64,000 nt of DNA from Bacillota bacterium (GTDB taxonomy: Bacteria > Bacillota > Clostridia > Lachnospirales > Lachnospiraceae): the NCBI GenBank assembly GCA_023395555.1, contig JAEWYQ010000004.1, positions 1 to 64,000 of the forward strand, in the 5' to 3' direction. The notes under the pieces are model-generated. The model had not been told where the DNA came from. It did no database searches and was given only the letters and a program-made list of their open reading frames with translations. Below are positions 43,611 through 53,025 of the stretch, in pieces. Position 1 is the first letter of the stretch. Every line of letters begins with the position of its first letter. A program made the position numbers and the translations under genes.

Positions 43611-44468
43611 TCATAAACCATAGTTCAGGCTCATAATTACCAGACCGGCACCTGCACTGACCAGATTAGCCGTAATTGCATACAGAACCCTTTTCAGTCT
43701 CCCCTGTCCTTTCAGCAGCAGGGCAAATACAATGCTCTCCACAATGATAATCACAATTTCAACCGGTACAAACAGGAAATACGCCGACAGACTGCCCTCC
43801 CTGGCAAAGATAATTCCGACGGTGGCAGTCAGTGCCAGCTGGGTGAGAAAATTAATAAGCAGAAATACCTTCCAGTTGGCTTTCAAGGAAAAACCGAACA
43901 GGAGCAGCAGTACGCCTTCTATCAGCAATGTGGAGATACAGGTCTCCAGAAACTGCTTGAGATACGCCAGCGTAACATTTTCCATTGATACGGAGTTCGT
44001 CAGATAGTCATAGGTTACAACAGTCTTCAGCGTCTCCCTGTGAATCTCCTCCGATACGACAATCTGCTGATCCGGTGTCACCAGAATCAGTTTAAAATCA
44101 TCCGGCACACCCATGTACCAAAAGCGGTGCTTCATTCCATAATCCGTTTTCTCACCGGTCAAAGCTCCCCACATCGGCCTGGAGGTGCCGTGAACCAGAG
44201 CCGCTTTCCAGCCATCCTCCACATAATTCTCCAACAGGGCCAGCTTGGCCTTGTCATAGCGCTGTGTCTGCAGGCTCTGATATCCGTTTTCTTCCTTCGA
44301 TAATAAATCCAGATAGTATTCCCCTCCCGGAGGATTCAGCACCCTCACCTCAATCTCAGGTTTCGGCCCCATATCAGCATTTGCCGTAGCTGCCGGAAGT
44401 AAAAGCAATACCGATAAAAGTAATATAAGTACGACAACTAATCTTACTTTCCAACTGTACTTTCCCAT
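43611..44468 (-). CDS. integral membrane protein with signal peptide, unknown function
   Basis: Product of 285 residues. Residues 8-31 are a signal peptide ending A-T-A-N-A-D. An outer domain follows (M-G-P-K-P-E-I-E-V-R-V-L-N-P-P-G-G), then four membrane helices between about 170 and 283. I have seen similar M-G-P-K-P-x-I openings in clostridial uncharacterised membrane proteins but no function is known to me. GGAAAGGGG precedes the ATG. It stands apart from the arabinan operon (about 120 bases after the GH51 stop). Confidence 0.75.
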   Translation of the reverse strand: MGKYSWKVRLVVVLILLLSVLLLLPAATANADMGPKPEIEVRVLNPPGGEYYLDLLSKEENGYQSLQTQRYDKAKLALLENYVEDGWKAALVHGTSRPMWGALTGEKTDYGMKHRFWYMGVPDDFKLILVTPDQQIVVSEEIHRETLKTVVTYDYLTNSVSMENVTLAYLKQFLETCISTLLIEGVLLLLFGFSLKANWKVFLLINFLTQLALTATVGIIFAREGSLSAYFLFVPVEIVIIIVESIVFALLLKGQGRLKRVLYAITANLVSAGAGLVIMSLNYGL

Positions 44469-44585
44469 AAAACCCCTTTCCCCAGATACAGTTTTATCTT
44501 ATTGCTTGTATTCTATCATTTTCCGGCTGGGTTATGCAAGAGCCTCCGGATAGCTTTAAGAAATCCTTAAGATTTGCAATCTCCC

Positions 44586-46109
44586 TTATTTGCACCTCCA
44601 TCGCAGCACATTCCAGGAGTGTTTCTTCAGGACTACCTCAATCCTTCCGTCCTGGGTGCCGGCAAGCTCTTTTTCACGGGGGACCACCCGGAATTCATTA
44701 TCAAAAGTATTTTTTGCATAGGGATCCTCGTCATACAGCTCCCTCCATACGATCCCCTCCAGCGTTCCAAAGGAGCCGAAATTCAGCTGCAGACCCAGTT
44801 CCTCCTCCATATCACAATTCATGGCAAATACCGTGAGTTCTCCGTCTTTCTCGTTATAGACGCAGGCAACCGCTGCTGTTTCCTGTTCTCCGTGATGGTT
44901 GGTCACGCGCTTCGGCAGCCGGGCATTCCCCTTCAGCGCGGTTCCCCGGCCGTATTTTGCCGCATCCTGGAAGGGATAATAAGTGGTCTGGCGAATCGCT
45001 TTTCCCTTTGGATCCGTGGTAATCATCCCGCCTTCGTTCACCAGCAGGGACTGACAGGCTATCTTAACACGGTCCGCATAATTCAGGAAGGTACAGAGCA
45101 ATCCTCCGTAAATCACCGCATCCAGCTCTTTGAAATTGGCAAACCCGTATTCCTGAGCCACGCCTCCCGGAACAGCGCCCGTATCCGTGATCACCCCCCA
45201 TTCGTCAAAGGAGATATGAATCGTCTTATCACTGCGCTTCTTTCCCTTCACAAAATCACACGCGCTGATGATCGTATCCAGGAAATTCTTCAAGTCCCGG
45301 AAGAAGAAAGGGATATCCGTTTCATCCTCATGCATGGGATAGAACAGATGCTTCCCCGGATCATAGTTAAAATAGCGGTGCAGGGACAGATAATCAATAT
45401 AGTCATAGGTTTCCTCCAGGACCGTCAGATCCCATTCGCCAAAGCTGTGATGCCCCTCCTCATTGGTACAGGTTCCGCAGGCAATCAATTCAATGGAAGA
45501 ATCCATCCACTTCATCATCTTCGCCGCTTCCTTTGCCTTCCTTGCATATTCGCCGGCCTTCAGCATGTTAATCTGCCACTCGCCGTCCATCTCGTTGCCA
45601 AGGCACCACACACGAAAATCATGGGGCTCTTCCTTCCCATTCTTTCTTCTTAAATCGCCCCAATAGGTTCCTCTTTCCGTATTGCAATAGTCCACCAGCT
45701 CGGCTGCTTCCTTCGGCGTACCGGTTCCAAGATTGGCCGCCATAATCAGCTCCACGTTACATTCCTGTGCAAACCTGGCAAATTCATCGGTTCCCACCTC
45801 ATTGGTCTCCAGCACATTCCAGGCCATGTCCTTGCGCACAGGCCGCTTTCTCTTCGGTCCGATTCCATCCTTCCAGTCATAGCCCGACACAAAATTACCT
45901 CCGGGATATCGTATGGCGGTCACCCCCAGCTCCTTAATCAGCTCCTTTACATCCTCACGGAATCCGTTCCTGTCCGCCGACCGATGCTCGGGCTGGTATA
46001 CGCCGTTGTATACGCAGCGGCCAAGATGCTCGACAAAAGAACCGTACATCCTCCTGTCCACCTCGCCGATCACGAAATTTCTGTCATATATAACTTCTGC
46101 CTTCTTCAT
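44586..46109 (-). CDS. GH51 alpha-L-arabinofuranosidase
   Basis: Product of 507 residues, cytosolic. The TIM barrel has R-Y-P-G-G-N-F near residue 65, the acid/base Glu in C-L-G-N-E-M-D-G-E-W and the nucleophile Glu in S-F-D-E-W-G; the C-terminal beta domain ends R-W-R-C-K. It removes arabinofuranosyl groups from arabino-oligosaccharides or arabinoxylan fragments. The ATG at 46109 fits the family; a GTG at 46121 sits too close to AAGG. It is the last gene of an operon with the ABC importer and the sialidase-fold hydrolase. Confidence 0.93.
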   Translation of the reverse strand: MKKAEVIYDRNFVIGEVDRRMYGSFVEHLGRCVYNGVYQPEHRSADRNGFREDVKELIKELGVTAIRYPGGNFVSGYDWKDGIGPKRKRPVRKDMAWNVLETNEVGTDEFARFAQECNVELIMAANLGTGTPKEAAELVDYCNTERGTYWGDLRRKNGKEEPHDFRVWCLGNEMDGEWQINMLKAGEYARKAKEAAKMMKWMDSSIELIACGTCTNEEGHHSFGEWDLTVLEETYDYIDYLSLHRYFNYDPGKHLFYPMHEDETDIPFFFRDLKNFLDTIISACDFVKGKKRSDKTIHISFDEWGVITDTGAVPGGVAQEYGFANFKELDAVIYGGLLCTFLNYADRVKIACQSLLVNEGGMITTDPKGKAIRQTTYYPFQDAAKYGRGTALKGNARLPKRVTNHHGEQETAAVACVYNEKDGELTVFAMNCDMEEELGLQLNFGSFGTLEGIVWRELYDEDPYAKNTFDNEFRVVPREKELAGTQDGRIEVVLKKHSWNVLRWRCK

Positions 46110-46145
46110 TTTTCTAATCACGCCTTTCTTCCGTATTCACTGTAC

Positions 46146-47327
46146 CTATGCTCTTACATATACATCCGCAACTGCTGCTTCAATGAGAGCAAGCCGGTCT
46201 GAAATCTGCCTGGGGCAGAGATTTAAGATCTGCCGTCCGCCGTGGAGGGGCAGGATGCACTGGCTGTATCCGCTAAAGCCTCGGGTATTGTCGATCTCCA
46301 CCAGGCTGTCCATTTTCACAAAGAAGCCCTCTCCCATGTTGCTGTTGGCCAGGATGTGGGAGAAGCCCCTTCCGGTCACCAGAATGGTTCCCTGCTCCCC
46401 TCCCTGGGGAATCCAGGTGACATAGGGAGTTCCCGTCAGATAACTGCCATCGGCTGTGCACACCGGGTTCCCTATAAAATCAAGCTCTCCCCAGTCCTCG
46501 ATGGATTCTGAGAGACGGAAATATACGGGAATCCTGTCCTGATTTACGATCTCATATACCATGATGAACTTTCCTTCCGGCAGAGCCGCCACGATCGGCA
46601 TGCCCGGCCGTAGGTGACCGTCCGCAAATGCAACGTCAATCTTCTCCTCACCCCAGGTGTATCCGCCATCCTCCGAGACCTTATGGGCAAGCATCTGGTT
46701 GTATTTCCTGCCGGATGCGTAGCGTTCATCGGAATAAAAACAGATGAGCTTTCCTTCCGGAGTAAGACTTAAGAAGGGTTCCCAAACGGGGCGGTTTTCG
46801 TCCGGCTCCTTCGGGTCTACATGGGCACGTCCTCCGGTGATAATCTCGCTCATGAACTCCCAGCTCTTCCCGCAATCGGTACTTTTATAGAGATGCAGGG
46901 CCGAGGAGGAGAAATCACCGGGAATAATATTTCCCGCACACAGAACCGTTCCCTTTCTCAGTTCTTGGCAGTCTGCCGGCAGCTCGTACAGATGGGGCTG
47001 GAACCGGCAGCCGAAGCCCTTTTCCTCGTCTCTTATTTCCGAAAGCCTGTGCCAGCTCCTCGCATCGTCCCCGCTTTCATAGATGGGAAACACAGGGGTA
47101 TCATGACTGTAGCATTCAAAGGAGGCCAGAAGCGCTCCGTTCTTCTCCCCGTTATGCTCCAGGCAGATGCAGCGCGGATACATGGCTCCGGGCGCCTTTT
47201 CATCCTCCTTCGGACAATAAACCACACTGCTGCGGCGTTTCTTCAACAGGATGCCGCATTCCTCTTTCGTCATTTTAAAATTGCCGTTTTTCTCAAACAA
47301 TGTGTCATGTACAGAATAATTCTTCAT
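46146..47327 (-). CDS. sialidase-fold glycoside hydrolase, possibly GH93-type exo-arabinanase
   Basis: Product of 393 residues with no signal peptide. Asp-box repeats of a six-bladed propeller are visible: S-T-D-C-G-K-S-W, S-E-D-G-G-Y-T-W and a weaker S-G-D-D-A-R-S-W. Y-P-R-C-I-C-L near residue 50 and R-P-V-W-E-P-F-L followed by Y-S-D-E-R recall GH93 exo-1,5-arabinanases rather than true sialidases, which carry the R-I-P motif. Its position between the sugar permease and GH51 gene also supports arabinan side-product hydrolysis. The family call is inference; the propeller is clear. Confidence 0.7.
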   Translation of the reverse strand: MKNYSVHDTLFEKNGNFKMTKEECGILLKKRRSSVVYCPKEDEKAPGAMYPRCICLEHNGEKNGALLASFECYSHDTPVFPIYESGDDARSWHRLSEIRDEEKGFGCRFQPHLYELPADCQELRKGTVLCAGNIIPGDFSSSALHLYKSTDCGKSWEFMSEIITGGRAHVDPKEPDENRPVWEPFLSLTPEGKLICFYSDERYASGRKYNQMLAHKVSEDGGYTWGEEKIDVAFADGHLRPGMPIVAALPEGKFIMVYEIVNQDRIPVYFRLSESIEDWGELDFIGNPVCTADGSYLTGTPYVTWIPQGGEQGTILVTGRGFSHILANSNMGEGFFVKMDSLVEIDNTRGFSGYSQCILPLHGGRQILNLCPRQISDRLALIEAAVADVYVRA

Positions 47328-47351
47328 CTCTTCTTATTCCCTTTCTCCGCT

Positions 47352-48188
47352 TTATCCCTTCAATCCGCTTGTTGCCTGACCTTCTACAAAGTACCTCTGT
47401 CCGAATACATAAAGAACCAGCATGGGAAGCAGTGAAATTGCCGCTCCCGCAAAGGCTGCACCGTATTCAATGGTACGTGCGCCGACAAAAAGAGCAAGAC
47501 CGTTGGAAAGGGTTCTCATGGACGCATCCGATGTGATGATCAGAGGCCAGAGCAGATCGTTCCAGTTGCCGTTCACACTTAGAATAATCAGGGTAATCAT
47601 TGCCGGCTTAATTAAAGGCATCATGATACGGGCATAAATCCCGAACTCGTTCAATCCGTCAATCCTCGCCGCCTCCTCCAGCTCTCCCGGCAGTCCCGAG
47701 AATGCGGACCGCATCATAAAGATCCAATAGGCTGACGCAATTCTGGGAATGATTAATCCCGCATAACTATCATACATCCCCAGGGCATGGACTTCAAGAA
47801 AGGAGGGAATCATAATAACCTGAAAGGGAATCATCATGGTCGCAAGAAAAATCACAAAAATAATATCCTTTCCCTTGAAGCGGTATCTGGCAAATGCATA
47901 CCCTGCCATGGAATTAACGATCAGAGATGGGATTGTGGCTCCAAAGGAATAGACCACGGAATTCTTCAGGTACACCCAGATATCAATACGCTTCGTACAT
48001 TTTATAAAATTCTTAATGGTATAGGACGACGGAAGCAGGGTGGGAGGATAACGTATTATCTCACTGTCCGGCTTAAAGGAGCTGAACATCATCCAGACAA
48101 TCGGAAGCAGCATTATAACGGCCAGGCAGACAAAGACGAGCAGAATGGGAATCTGCAATAATCTTCTGTTTAATTCTCTGCTTTTCAT
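47352..48188 (-). CDS. ABC sugar transporter permease (MalG type)
   Basis: Product of 278 residues with six membrane helices. The EAA loop E-E-A-A-R-I-D-G-L-N-E-F is near residue 180, where the ATPase docks. It forms the inner-membrane channel with the next permease (15-base gap) and takes sugars from the lipoprotein 49.2-50.6 kb. No ATPase gene is in the locus, so a shared MsmK/UgpC-like ATPase encoded elsewhere is expected. GAGG-type site upstream of the ATG. Confidence 0.92.
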   Translation of the reverse strand: MKSRELNRRLLQIPILLVFVCLAVIMLLPIVWMMFSSFKPDSEIIRYPPTLLPSSYTIKNFIKCTKRIDIWVYLKNSVVYSFGATIPSLIVNSMAGYAFARYRFKGKDIIFVIFLATMMIPFQVIMIPSFLEVHALGMYDSYAGLIIPRIASAYWIFMMRSAFSGLPGELEEAARIDGLNEFGIYARIMMPLIKPAMITLIILSVNGNWNDLLWPLIITSDASMRTLSNGLALFVGARTIEYGAAFAGAAISLLPMLVLYVFGQRYFVEGQATSGLKG

Positions 48189-48202
48189 ACCTTTTTCCTC
48201 CT

Positions 48203-49102
48203 TTAATATTCTGTTTTCTTCATAATCCGGTACTGTATCAGGGTAATAACCATGATAATCAGAAACAGGAACTCAGACATGGCTGTGGCATATCCCATCC
48301 GGTTGCCCACATCAAAGGCACGGTTATAGACATAGGTAACCAGGGTCTCCGTCGTAAAGTTCGGTCCTCCGTCCGTCAGGGTGAATACCAGATCAAATAC
48401 CTGAAGGGAGCCTATGACTCTGGTCATAAGCAGGAACCAGAAGGCAGGCATGATATTGGGCAGCGTAATGGAGAAGAACTGACGCACCTTCCCGGCTCCG
48501 TCAATATCCGCCGCCTCATAATAATCCCCGGGCACATTCTGCATCGCTGAAATCAAAATGATGGTGGAAATACCAAAGGTCCTCCACACGGACACAAAGA
48601 TAACAACACCCAGGGTAAGCCCGGGCGTGTTGAGAAAATTCACCTTTCCAAAGCCCAGCAGTCTCACCCAGTAAGTAATCAGCCCCACATTAGAATGCAG
48701 AATAATCTGCCACATAATGCCGATGGCTGTAGCGGAACAGACGATGGGCAGGAAATAAATGCTCCGGAACAGCTTATTGGTAAAGGTATTCTTCGTAAGC
48801 ATGGCGGAAAGCGCCAGGCCTAGCACCATCTGAATCGGTACCTCGATTGCGGTGAACTTAATGGTCACAATCAGACTGTTGATGAATCTTCTGTCTGCCA
48901 GGGCTTCCTTAAAATTGGCCAGCCCCACAAATTTTGCGCTTTGAAAGGAAATCCCCATATCCAGCGTACTGATGACAAAGGATACGAACAGGGGCAGCAC
49001 ATTGAACACCAGAATCAAAAGCGCAGCCGGCAGCAGGAACAGATACGGCGCATGCTGGGGCTTATTCCAATAAGAACGGATATTGCTGAATTTATTACTC
49101 AC
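48203..49102 (-). CDS. ABC sugar transporter permease (MalF type)
   Basis: Product of 299 residues with six helices and the EAA loop Y-E-A-A-D-I-D-G-A-G near residue 205. I chose the GTG at 49102 because GGAGG is seven bases upstream; an ATG six codons earlier lies before that site. Partner of the MalG-type permease in a CUT1 importer for oligosaccharides, most likely arabino-oligomers given the neighbours. Confidence 0.92.
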   Translation of the reverse strand: MSNKFSNIRSYWNKPQHAPYLFLLPAALLILVFNVLPLFVSFVISTLDMGISFQSAKFVGLANFKEALADRRFINSLIVTIKFTAIEVPIQMVLGLALSAMLTKNTFTNKLFRSIYFLPIVCSATAIGIMWQIILHSNVGLITYWVRLLGFGKVNFLNTPGLTLGVVIFVSVWRTFGISTIILISAMQNVPGDYYEAADIDGAGKVRQFFSITLPNIMPAFWFLLMTRVIGSLQVFDLVFTLTDGGPNFTTETLVTYVYNRAFDVGNRMGYATAMSEFLFLIIMVITLIQYRIMKKTEY

Positions 49103-49237
49103 AGACGCTCCTCCAATCATAATCTATTTTTAGAAGAAAGGGAGAACCGGGCAGCGCCTCCCGTTCTCCCTTCCTAAGTTCTTCTTTCTCCCTCGGCCGG
49201 TTATGCCTCAGCGCCACTGACCAAGCTGCAGTTTTGA

Positions 49238-50584
49238 TTATTTCACAAGAGCGCCTTCTCCCTCGTTGGTGATAACCGCTTTCTCCGCGTCTGCCTGCGC
49301 CTGCGCCATTGCATCATCGATGGGTGTGTCAAATACGATCGCCTGACTCATATTTCCAATGATACCCACCAGCTCGCTCCAGCCTTTGAACTCCGGAGAT
49401 GTGGTAATCCAGATAGACTCCTTGCTGTTGTCATCCAAATTTAAAGCTGCAAGTCTTTCATTATTTTTATAAGCGTCACTTTCCGCGGTAGGAGTATAGG
49501 TAGTAGGGAAGCCCAGCTTCAAGGACCAGGTGGAGACAGCGGTGTCTTCTACCGGAGTGCCTTCCTTGCCCTGATACCACCATTGCAGGAATCGTTCACA
49601 GGCGAGCTTCTCCTCGTCCGTCGCACCCTTTGTTACGAAGAAGCCGGCTACATCGCCCAGGGGCTCCTTGCCGAAGATCTTGCACATACCAAAGTTGATT
49701 CCCGCTTCATCCGCACCGGGAGCAAGCCAGGGGCCATTGACCATAATACCGATCTGTCCGGCCTTGAACATGGAGTCAATCTCATTCTCCTGCGGGTTGT
49801 TCCCACTGGTATACATCGCCTTCATCCATTCCAGATATTCTTTAAAGCCTGCATTTCCTGCAATATTAACCTTATATTTGCCATCCTGTTGACGTTCTAC
49901 CGCAAGACCGCCCTTTTGCTGCATCAGACACATTTGATGGGTACCGTATGCCATAAATAATCCGGATCCATAGACATTGCTGCTGGCATCCGTAATCTTT
50001 GCCGCCATCTGAGTCCATTCTTCAAAGCTCTTCGGAGGCTGTTCCGGATCCAGACCGGCCTTTTCAAACAAATCCTTGTTCCAGTACATATAGTAGAGGG
50101 AATTCTGGAAAGGCAATGAATATAAATCCTCTCCTATCTTACCGGTATCAAGGGAATTCGCATTGAAATTCTCAGCCTTCAAGGTCGTGTTAGTCCATAC
50201 ATCATTGATGGGAAGCAAATATTCCTGATACTTGAACCGGTCTCCGTTCCCCATGAGAATCAGCGGACTTGCATCACCTGTGGGAAGGGAGGTGGATAAT
50301 TTCTCTCCGAAGGAAGCGCTGATATCCATTTTCACCGTGATCTTCCAGGGATTCTCTTTGTTAAACCGGTCTACTAACTCAACCAGGGTGTCACCATCCG
50401 GTCCTGTCCAGGAATTCCAGAATTCAATGGTGATTGGTGTTGCCTCCCCGGCACCATTCTGTGCGCCTGAAGTCGGCTTCGGAGTTGCTGTTCCGGATGG
50501 TCCGCCTTGCTTATTGCCGCACGCTGCAAGAGAAGACACCAGTAGGGCCGCACATAATAAAATAGCGAGTTTTTTCGTTCTCAT
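49238..50584 (-). CDS. sugar-binding lipoprotein of the ABC importer
   Basis: Product of 448 residues. A lipoprotein signal ends L-A-A-C with Cys22, followed by a Gly/Thr/Pro/Ser linker to about residue 48, then a type I solute-binding fold (I-E-F-W-N-S-W-T-G-P-D near 55, consistent with CUT1 binding proteins). It captures oligosaccharides outside the membrane. GAGGAGG precedes the start. Two LacI-type palindromes lie upstream (50675 and 50757), so the LacI protein encoded next door should repress this operon. Confidence 0.93.
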   Translation of the reverse strand: MRTKKLAILLCAALLVSSLAACGNKQGGPSGTATPKPTSGAQNGAGEATPITIEFWNSWTGPDGDTLVELVDRFNKENPWKITVKMDISASFGEKLSTSLPTGDASPLILMGNGDRFKYQEYLLPINDVWTNTTLKAENFNANSLDTGKIGEDLYSLPFQNSLYYMYWNKDLFEKAGLDPEQPPKSFEEWTQMAAKITDASSNVYGSGLFMAYGTHQMCLMQQKGGLAVERQQDGKYKVNIAGNAGFKEYLEWMKAMYTSGNNPQENEIDSMFKAGQIGIMVNGPWLAPGADEAGINFGMCKIFGKEPLGDVAGFFVTKGATDEEKLACERFLQWWYQGKEGTPVEDTAVSTWSLKLGFPTTYTPTAESDAYKNNERLAALNLDDNSKESIWITTSPEFKGWSELVGIIGNMSQAIVFDTPIDDAMAQAQADAEKAVITNEGEGALVK

Positions 50585-50674
50585 GATAATTCCTCCTCTT
50601 TAATTTTCTTCATCTGCTTCTGTAATATTATAGTATGGACATACTTTCACCTCTTCATCCGTATATGGATGAGT
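50585..50674. other. leader of the importer operon
   Basis: About 90 bases between the proximal operator and the lipoprotein start, containing the AGGAGG site. The promoter probably lies between the two operators (TACAAT on the minus strand, complement of 50728-50733 region), but the -35 box is poor. Confidence 0.35.
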
Positions 50675-50686
50675 GTTCACGTGAAC
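50675..50686. promoter_or_regulatory. LacI-type operator O1
   Basis: Perfect 12-bp palindrome GTTCACGTGAAC, extended to 14 bp by flanking T and A. It lies about 90 bases upstream of the binding-protein start. The central C-G step is usual for LacI/CcpA-like regulators. Confidence 0.75.
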
Positions 50687-50756
50687 ATTTTAAAATAAAA
50701 TATAAATCGCTATACAACAACGATTATTGTACATTATGAACAATTATTTATAAATT

Positions 50757-50768
50757 GTTCACGTGAAC
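50757..50768. promoter_or_regulatory. LacI-type operator O2
   Basis: Second perfect GTTCACGTGAAC, 82 bases centre to centre from O1, close to a whole number of helical turns, which suits DNA looping by a tetrameric or paired repressor. Confidence 0.75.
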
Positions 50769-50853
50769 TTTTTGGTTTATGTATAATATATATCATACAA
50801 TATGTCTCATGTCAACAACTTTTTAATAATATTTTTAAGCACAATGTATAATT

Positions 50854-50880
50854 AAAGCCCTGCTTTCCGCAGGGCCTTTA
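50854..50880 (-). terminator. terminator of lacI gene
   Basis: GCCCTGC/GCAGGGC hairpin (50858-50876) with a five-base loop and A/T tails on both sides, directly after the LacI stop. Confidence 0.65.
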
Positions 50881-50904
50881 TACGTATTTATCATGCAGCA
50901 TCCG

Positions 50905-51891
50905 TCATATGGTCTCTCCCTCTACAATGGTTGCGGATATTTTTCTATTCAGAGGAACCTCTTTCCCCTCGATCATGTCGATCAGCATTCCGGCCGCTTC
51001 ATACCCCATCCTCTCCACATGATTATCCACTGTAGTCAGCTGAGGTATAAAATCCTGATACATCTGTATCTTATCAAAGCCCATAATGCCGTAATCCCTG
51101 GGAGGAATCAATCCCTGTCTATAGAAAGCGCTCATTACATTACCGGCAAAGACATCACCGGAACAGAGGAAGGCAGGTTTGATACGGCTCTCCTCCTTCC
51201 TGTATTTTAAAGCCTGCTCCGCGTAATTCTCCCCGTAGATTACCGTACAGCGGCAGCCAAGCTTACCGGCGGCCGCTTCCGCTCCTTCCTTCCGTTCTCC
51301 GTGTCCGGTATTCAGACAGCCTTCCCGATCATACAAAGGAGGAACTACAAACACCACCTCTTTGTAGCCTTTGGATACGACAAACTCCACGGCCTCATAA
51401 GCCGCCTCATACTCATCCACGCCAACGGTATGGCAGTCTTCAAACAGCCGGTATCCTAAAACCACATAGGGAATCCCCAGCCCCTTCAGCATCTCACGGA
51501 AGGCCTCATCCTTGTTAATACAATTCAGAATTAATCCGTCGGCGCGGTAACCTGCCAACGCACGGATCAGGCGCTTCTCTTCCTTCTTATCATCCCCGTG
51601 CAGGGAAATATTCAGAATATATCCCGACTCCTTGGCACGTCTTACGATTGCATCTATCATCTCAGGGAAGTACTGGTTTTTCAAATCCACAATGACGGTG
51701 CCAATCATCTTGCTCCGCCCTTTTACCAGGCTCCTTGCCATCAAATCCGGCTGATAGCCCAGCTCCTTTGCCGTCTCCAGAATCTTCTGCTTTGTCTCTT
51801 CTTTAATGCTGCCGGTGCCGTGGAGGGCTCTGGTGATGGTTGCCCTCGATACACCGCATATCCTGGCCAGATCTTTCGTTGTCACTCCCAT
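50905..51891 (-). CDS. LacI-family transcriptional repressor
   Basis: Product of 328 residues. The HTH is at residues 4-23 (T-T-K-D-L-A-R-I-C-G-V-S-R-A-T-I-T-R-A-L), followed by the hinge helix L-M-A-R-S-L-V-K and a periplasmic-binding-like sensor domain (I-G-T-V-I-V-D-L-K-N from 62). It very likely binds the two GTTCACGTGAAC sites upstream of the importer and is released by an arabinose-containing or related sugar. It is encoded downstream of the aldo-keto reductase (47-base gap) in the same direction. Confidence 0.92.
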   Translation of the reverse strand: MGVTTKDLARICGVSRATITRALHGTGSIKEETKQKILETAKELGYQPDLMARSLVKGRSKMIGTVIVDLKNQYFPEMIDAIVRRAKESGYILNISLHGDDKKEEKRLIRALAGYRADGLILNCINKDEAFREMLKGLGIPYVVLGYRLFEDCHTVGVDEYEAAYEAVEFVVSKGYKEVVFVVPPLYDREGCLNTGHGERKEGAEAAAGKLGCRCTVIYGENYAEQALKYRKEESRIKPAFLCSGDVFAGNVMSAFYRQGLIPPRDYGIMGFDKIQMYQDFIPQLTTVDNHVERMGYEAAGMLIDMIEGKEVPLNRKISATIVEGETI

Positions 51892-51938
51892 AATACGGTT
51901 CCTCCCGGCTTAGCTCCCATAATCTTCAAAGCCCTATC

Positions 51939-52934
51939 CTAATTCTGTAATACAGCCTCGATTGCCTTCCGCTCCTCTTCCGTGAACTTAGCATGGCAGG
52001 CAGCCTCCGCATTCTCCTGAATCTGCGCCGGGCTGCTGGCTCCAATTAATACCGTCGTCACGGCCCCGTCACGCAGAACCCAGGATAAGGCCATCTGGGA
52101 CAGCTTCTGTCCTCTATCCGCAGCAATCCGGTTCAGTCGATTCAGCTTCTCAATCATTGCCTCATTCAATTCATTTTTAATCCAGGTGCTGCCCTTACCG
52201 ATTCTGGAATCTGCCGGGATACCGTTCAGATAACGGTCTGTGAGCAGTCCCTGGTAAAGGGGCGAGAATACCGCCAGGCCAAAGCCTTCCTTCACCGCAA
52301 AATCCTTCAGTCCATCCTTCTCCACCCATCGGTTCATCATGGAGTAGGAGGGCTGGTTCACAACGAAGGGCGTGTGCAGCTCCCGGAAGATCTTCAGGAT
52401 ATCCGCCGTCTGCTGACTGTTATAGTTGGAGATTCCCACATAGAGCGCCTTTCCCTGCCGTACCGCCTGATCCAAAGCCAGAGCCGTCTCCTCCGGCGGA
52501 GTATTGGGGTCAAATACATGGTGGTAAAAAATATCCACATAATCCAGCCTCATTCTCTTCAGGCTCTGATCCAGGGAAGAGAGCAGATATTTGCGGGAAC
52601 CGTTCTTATCGCCGTAGGGTCCCGGCCACATATCATATCCCGCCTTGGTAGAGATGCACAGTTCGTCCCGGTAGACTCTCAGGCCCCGGTCCAGAATCGT
52701 TGCAAAGTTCTCTTCTGCCGAACCGTTATAGGGATGTCCGTAATTATTGGCAAGATCAAAATGAGTGATGCCCAGATCAAAGGCAGTATGGCACATGTTC
52801 TCCATATTCGCCAGATTGTCCTTATAGCCGAAGTTCTGCCATAATCCCAGGGATACGGCCGGAAGCTTCAGGCCGCTTGCTCCGCAGCGGTTATAAACCA
52901 TTTTCTCATATCTTCTTTCATTGGCTGTATACAT
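51939..52934 (-). CDS. aldo-keto reductase (YghZ-like)
   Basis: Product of 331 residues, TIM-barrel AKR. The catalytic tetrad is visible: Asp in F-D-L-A-N-N-Y-G, Tyr in the same motif, Lys in S-T-K-A-G-Y and His in F-Y-H-H. W-P-G-P-Y-G and the G-I-S-N-Y-N block resemble the AKR14/YghZ group, which reduces glyceraldehyde-3-phosphate and methylglyoxal. AGGAGGAAAT precedes the ATG. It forms a unit with the LacI gene, suggesting a role in sugar by-product metabolism. Confidence 0.9.
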   Translation of the reverse strand: MYTANERRYEKMVYNRCGASGLKLPAVSLGLWQNFGYKDNLANMENMCHTAFDLGITHFDLANNYGHPYNGSAEENFATILDRGLRVYRDELCISTKAGYDMWPGPYGDKNGSRKYLLSSLDQSLKRMRLDYVDIFYHHVFDPNTPPEETALALDQAVRQGKALYVGISNYNSQQTADILKIFRELHTPFVVNQPSYSMMNRWVEKDGLKDFAVKEGFGLAVFSPLYQGLLTDRYLNGIPADSRIGKGSTWIKNELNEAMIEKLNRLNRIAADRGQKLSQMALSWVLRDGAVTTVLIGASSPAQIQENAEAACHAKFTEEERKAIEAVLQN

Positions 52935-53025
52935 TATTTCCTCCTGTCCGGCTCTGCTTTGCCGTATGAATTTATTCTATGATATATACAATTGTCTTCT
53001 CCGTCCATCGGCACAGCACGACCTG

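Noticed and set aside
44574..45653. 359-codon plus-strand ORF opposite GH51
   Set aside because: Antisense shadow of the GH51 coding sequence.
46146..47327. Plain sialidase annotation
   Set aside because: The Asp boxes are there, but the sialidase R-I-P motif is not seen and the context is arabinose-centred.
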